Below are positions 20,867 to 22,758 of a stretch of 22,758 nucleotides of DNA, piece after piece. Both the position numbers and the translations under genes were made by a program. A model generated the notes under the pieces. The model saw only the letters and a list, made by a program, of their open reading frames with translations. It made no database searches and was not told the origin of the DNA. Source of the DNA: Candidatus Saccharimonadales bacterium (GTDB taxonomy: Bacteria > Patescibacteriota > Saccharimonadia > Saccharimonadales > Saccharimonadaceae). The stretch is taken from positions 1 through 22,758 of the forward strand of contig JASLDG010000005.1 of the NCBI GenBank assembly GCA_030146045.1. Direction: 5' to 3'. The stretch's first letter is position 1. Each line of letters opens with the position of its first letter.

Positions 20867-22132
20867 ATGGTTTTTGAAAAGCTACGAAGCATACGAAAAA
20901 ATGATGGTGACGATGATTATATCGTCGGCCTCGACATCGGTACTGAATTTGTCAAAGCGCTGATCGCGCGGGTCAATGATGACACGCTCGAAGTAGTTGG
21001 CGTGGGCCGATCGCGCCAAGACATTAGTGATATGCATGGAGGCGCAATTGCTGACATTTCAGGTGTAGTGCGCAACTGCGAAGAAGCACTCGCCGAAGCC
21101 GAGGATCAGGCGGGACTTCAGGCGAAGCGTGCGGTGATTGGTATTGCCGGTGAACTGGTCAAGGGTGTGACGAACACGATTCGTTATCGCCGCCCGCAAC
21201 CTGATCGTCCGCTTGATGAAGCCGAAATGGAATTCATTATCGAAAAGGTGCAAGAGCGTGCGCAAGGCAAAGCGCAGCAACAAATTGCATTGGAGACGGG
21301 TAATGAGGATGTCGAAGTGAAGCTCGTCAACTCGGCACTAGTCAGTATTCACATAGATGGCTACAAGGTCAGCAATCCAATTGGATTTCAGGGGCGTGAT
21401 GTGGCAGTGCAGATTTATACCGCATTTGCACCAATGGTGCATATCGGGGCACTCGAGCGTGTGGCGACCGATCTGGCGCTTGATCTGATTGCCGTGGCTG
21501 CTGAGCCCTTTGCAGTGAGCCGTAGCGTACTCGGGACTGATTCGAGCAGTACGTTTACGGCGATTTTGGCTGATGTTGGTGGCGGCACGACCGACATTGC
21601 TGTTGTGAATGATGGTGGAGTCGAAGGCACGAAGATGTTTGGTATAGGTGGACGGAGCTTTACGCGAACGATTGCGAACGAGCTTGATCTGAGTTATGAC
21701 GATGCCGAAAAACTGAAAGTTAATTTGAGTAACGATAATATCAAGTCATCCGTGCTTAAGGGCGCGGAAAAAGCGATTGATAAGACACTTGATGTGTGGA
21801 TTTCAGGAGTTGAGCTCGCGCTGAGTGAATTCGATTCAGTTGACCACCTGCCAAATCGTATCTTACTCTGTGGTGGCGGCTCAAGCCTTGACCAACTGGT
21901 CGAAGCGCTTGGTTCACGCGAATGGTATAAAGAATTGCCATTTACCAAGAAGCCGAGTGTTCATCATATTAATCCATCAGATGTTGTTGGTATTAGCGAT
22001 ACGACTGGCAATGTGAAAGATCATACGTTCATTACGGCGCTTGGGCTCCTTCGTGTCGGGTATGATACAATAGATGGGAACGGCGAAGGCGATTCGATAA
22101 AAGAAAAAATAAATCGGTTATTACGAACATAG
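20867..22132 (+). CDS. ftsA: FtsA/PilM-like actin-fold ATPase
   Basis: The 421-residue protein has the actin-like ATPase motifs: phosphate 1 in GLDIGTEFVK near residues 21-30, phosphate 2 in DVGGGTTDIAVV near 236-247, and the adenosine motif L-C-G-G-G-S-S-L near 330-337. Between the first two motifs is an SHS2-type insertion (about 80-185) as in FtsA, which anchors FtsZ to the membrane. The C-terminal K-E-K-I-N-R-L-L-R-T could be an amphipathic membrane helix as in FtsA. PilM of type IV pili is a close relative and cannot be excluded, and no ftsZ lies here. The start at 20867 is fixed by the promoter; the reading frame extends upstream through the promoter DNA. The next gene follows after three bases. 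Confidence 0.8.
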   Translation: MVFEKLRSIRKNDGDDDYIVGLDIGTEFVKALIARVNDDTLEVVGVGRSRQDISDMHGGAIADISGVVRNCEEALAEAEDQAGLQAKRAVIGIAGELVKGVTNTIRYRRPQPDRPLDEAEMEFIIEKVQERAQGKAQQQIALETGNEDVEVKLVNSALVSIHIDGYKVSNPIGFQGRDVAVQIYTAFAPMVHIGALERVATDLALDLIAVAAEPFAVSRSVLGTDSSSTFTAILADVGGGTTDIAVVNDGGVEGTKMFGIGGRSFTRTIANELDLSYDDAEKLKVNLSNDNIKSSVLKGAEKAIDKTLDVWISGVELALSEFDSVDHLPNRILLCGGGSSLDQLVEALGSREWYKELPFTKKPSVHHINPSDVVGISDTTGNVKDHTFITALGLLRVGYDTIDGNGEGDSIKEKINRLLRT

Positions 22133-22135
22133 GGT

Positions 22136-22758
22136 ATGCAAAAAGACGTCATTTATATCGATGTAGAAGATGATATCACTGCCATTATTGGTAAGGTTAA
22201 AGACGCCAAGGAGAAGGTAGTAGCACTTGTGCCGCCAAAGCGCGTTGGAGTGCTCCAGAGCGCAGTGAATTTGCGCCTTTTGATGAGAGCCGCAGACCAG
22301 GGACATAAGCGAGTTGTCTTGATTACGAATAATCAGGCGCTCATGGCGCTTGCTGGAAGCGCACAGTTGCCCGTGGCGAAGAACCTACAGTCAAAGCCGG
22401 AGATTCCTGAAATTACAGCGCTAAAAGTCGACGATGACGACGATATTATTGATGGCGAACAGCTGCCTGTTGGTGATCATGCTGATAGCGTCAACGGGGA
22501 GACTGTTTCTGACAGTGTCCTTGACTCTGTTTCGATTGATGACGGTGACGCGCCTATTAAAAAGGCAGCACCGCCAGTGGCAGGAAGTACACCTCCTCGA
22601 CCGCGTGCCAAGAGCGGAGTGAAGGTGCCGAGTTTTGATAAGTTCCGTAAAAAGTTCGTTTTCATTATTGCCGGTGTTATCGCGTTGATCGTCTTTTTGG
22701 TCTGGGCGATCTTTTTTGCACCACACGCTAAGGTGGTCATTGACGCGCAAACTTCGCC
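22136..22758 (+). CDS. Membrane protein of unknown function, N-terminal part (cut by window edge)
   Basis: 207 codons are visible. The N-terminal part (1-85) starts MQKDVIYIDVEDDITAIIGK and continues V-V-A-L-V-P-P-K-R and V-V-L-I-T-N-N-Q-A-L, an alternating alpha/beta domain. Then comes an acidic stretch with five aspartates in a row, a disordered proline/serine-rich linker (about 120-170), and one membrane segment (about 182-198, F-I-I-A-G-V-I-A-L-I-V-F-L-V-W), followed by the start of an extracytoplasmic region. I recall similar proteins in CPR genomes next to FtsA-like genes but know no function. The ATG is three bases after the ftsA-like stop, so the two are co-translated or at least co-transcribed. 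A surface or envelope role is inferred from topology. Confidence 0.8.
   Translation, partial: MQKDVIYIDVEDDITAIIGKVKDAKEKVVALVPPKRVGVLQSAVNLRLLMRAADQGHKRVVLITNNQALMALAGSAQLPVAKNLQSKPEIPEITALKVDDDDDIIDGEQLPVGDHADSVNGETVSDSVLDSVSIDDGDAPIKKAAPPVAGSTPPRPRAKSGVKVPSFDKFRKKFVFIIAGVIALIVFLVWAIFFAPHAKVVIDAQTS

Noticed and set aside
1..22758. CRISPR array, insertion sequence, tRNA or rRNA genes
   Set aside because: Read through all intergenic spaces: no spaced direct repeats, no transposase, no cloverleaf; the spaces are under 160 bases.
1..22758. UGA recoded as glycine (SR1/Gracilibacteria code)
   Set aside because: pncA, tatD, the desulfurase and the DUF218 gene end at UGA exactly where the families end, often overlapping the next start.

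Overview
The window looks like a chromosomal segment of a reduced CPR/Patescibacteria bacterium, most likely Candidatus Saccharibacteria (TM7). Evidence for this: dense, mostly overlapping genes; salvage-only NAD genes; a shortened alanyl-tRNA synthetase; an FtsA-like ATPase followed by a membrane protein of a kind I associate with CPR genomes; and many genes with a -10 box a few bases before the start codon. UGA serves as a normal stop (several ATGA/GTGA junctions), which argues against SR1/Gracilibacteria. The taxon is inferred from gene content, not from a marker search.

Region 1 (1-6471) is a compact NAD salvage locus. Nicotinamidase PncA and nicotinate phosphoribosyltransferase PncB (cut by the left edge) lead to NaMN; NadD and ammonia-type NadE take NaMN to NAD. 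PnuC imports nicotinamide riboside, and a two-domain NadR-type kinase/NMN adenylyltransferase turns it into NAD. In the middle lies nrtR, a Nudix-derived repressor with a degraded catalytic box. Six 19-bp palindromes of the form TAGTGTA-N5-TACACTA sit in three pairs in front of pncA-pncB, pnuC-nadR and the divergent nadE/nadD genes. In each pair one palindrome covers a -35 box and the other the start of the transcript. A YdeI/DUF1905-type protein and a histidine phosphatase lie among them.

Region 2 (6477-9446) is visibly more AT-rich and looks accessory. It has a protein resembling a degenerate class I aminoacyl-tRNA synthetase (zinc knuckles kept, catalytic signatures lost), a translationally coupled alpha/beta hydrolase, and a divergent nucleotidyltransferase whose promoter overlaps the hydrolase promoter. 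I do not know its function; it is the best candidate here for an undescribed system.

Region 3 (9464-16300) holds tatD with two small conserved-looking unknowns; a coupled operon of cysteine desulfurase, DUF218 protein and MnmA (tRNA 2-thiouridine); and a SulP-STAS transporter that carries an unexpected nucleotidyltransferase-like C-terminal domain, followed by a 69-residue helical protein.

Region 4 (16307-22758) holds a type IV pilin-like protein, a membrane PH-domain (bPH2) gene with its own strong promoter, 5' stem-loop and near-perfect terminator, the short alaS, an unknown acidic protein, and a divergent FtsA-like gene followed by a membrane-protein gene cut by the right edge. I saw no tRNA, rRNA, CRISPR array or insertion sequence, and no gene-free stretch longer than 300 bases.
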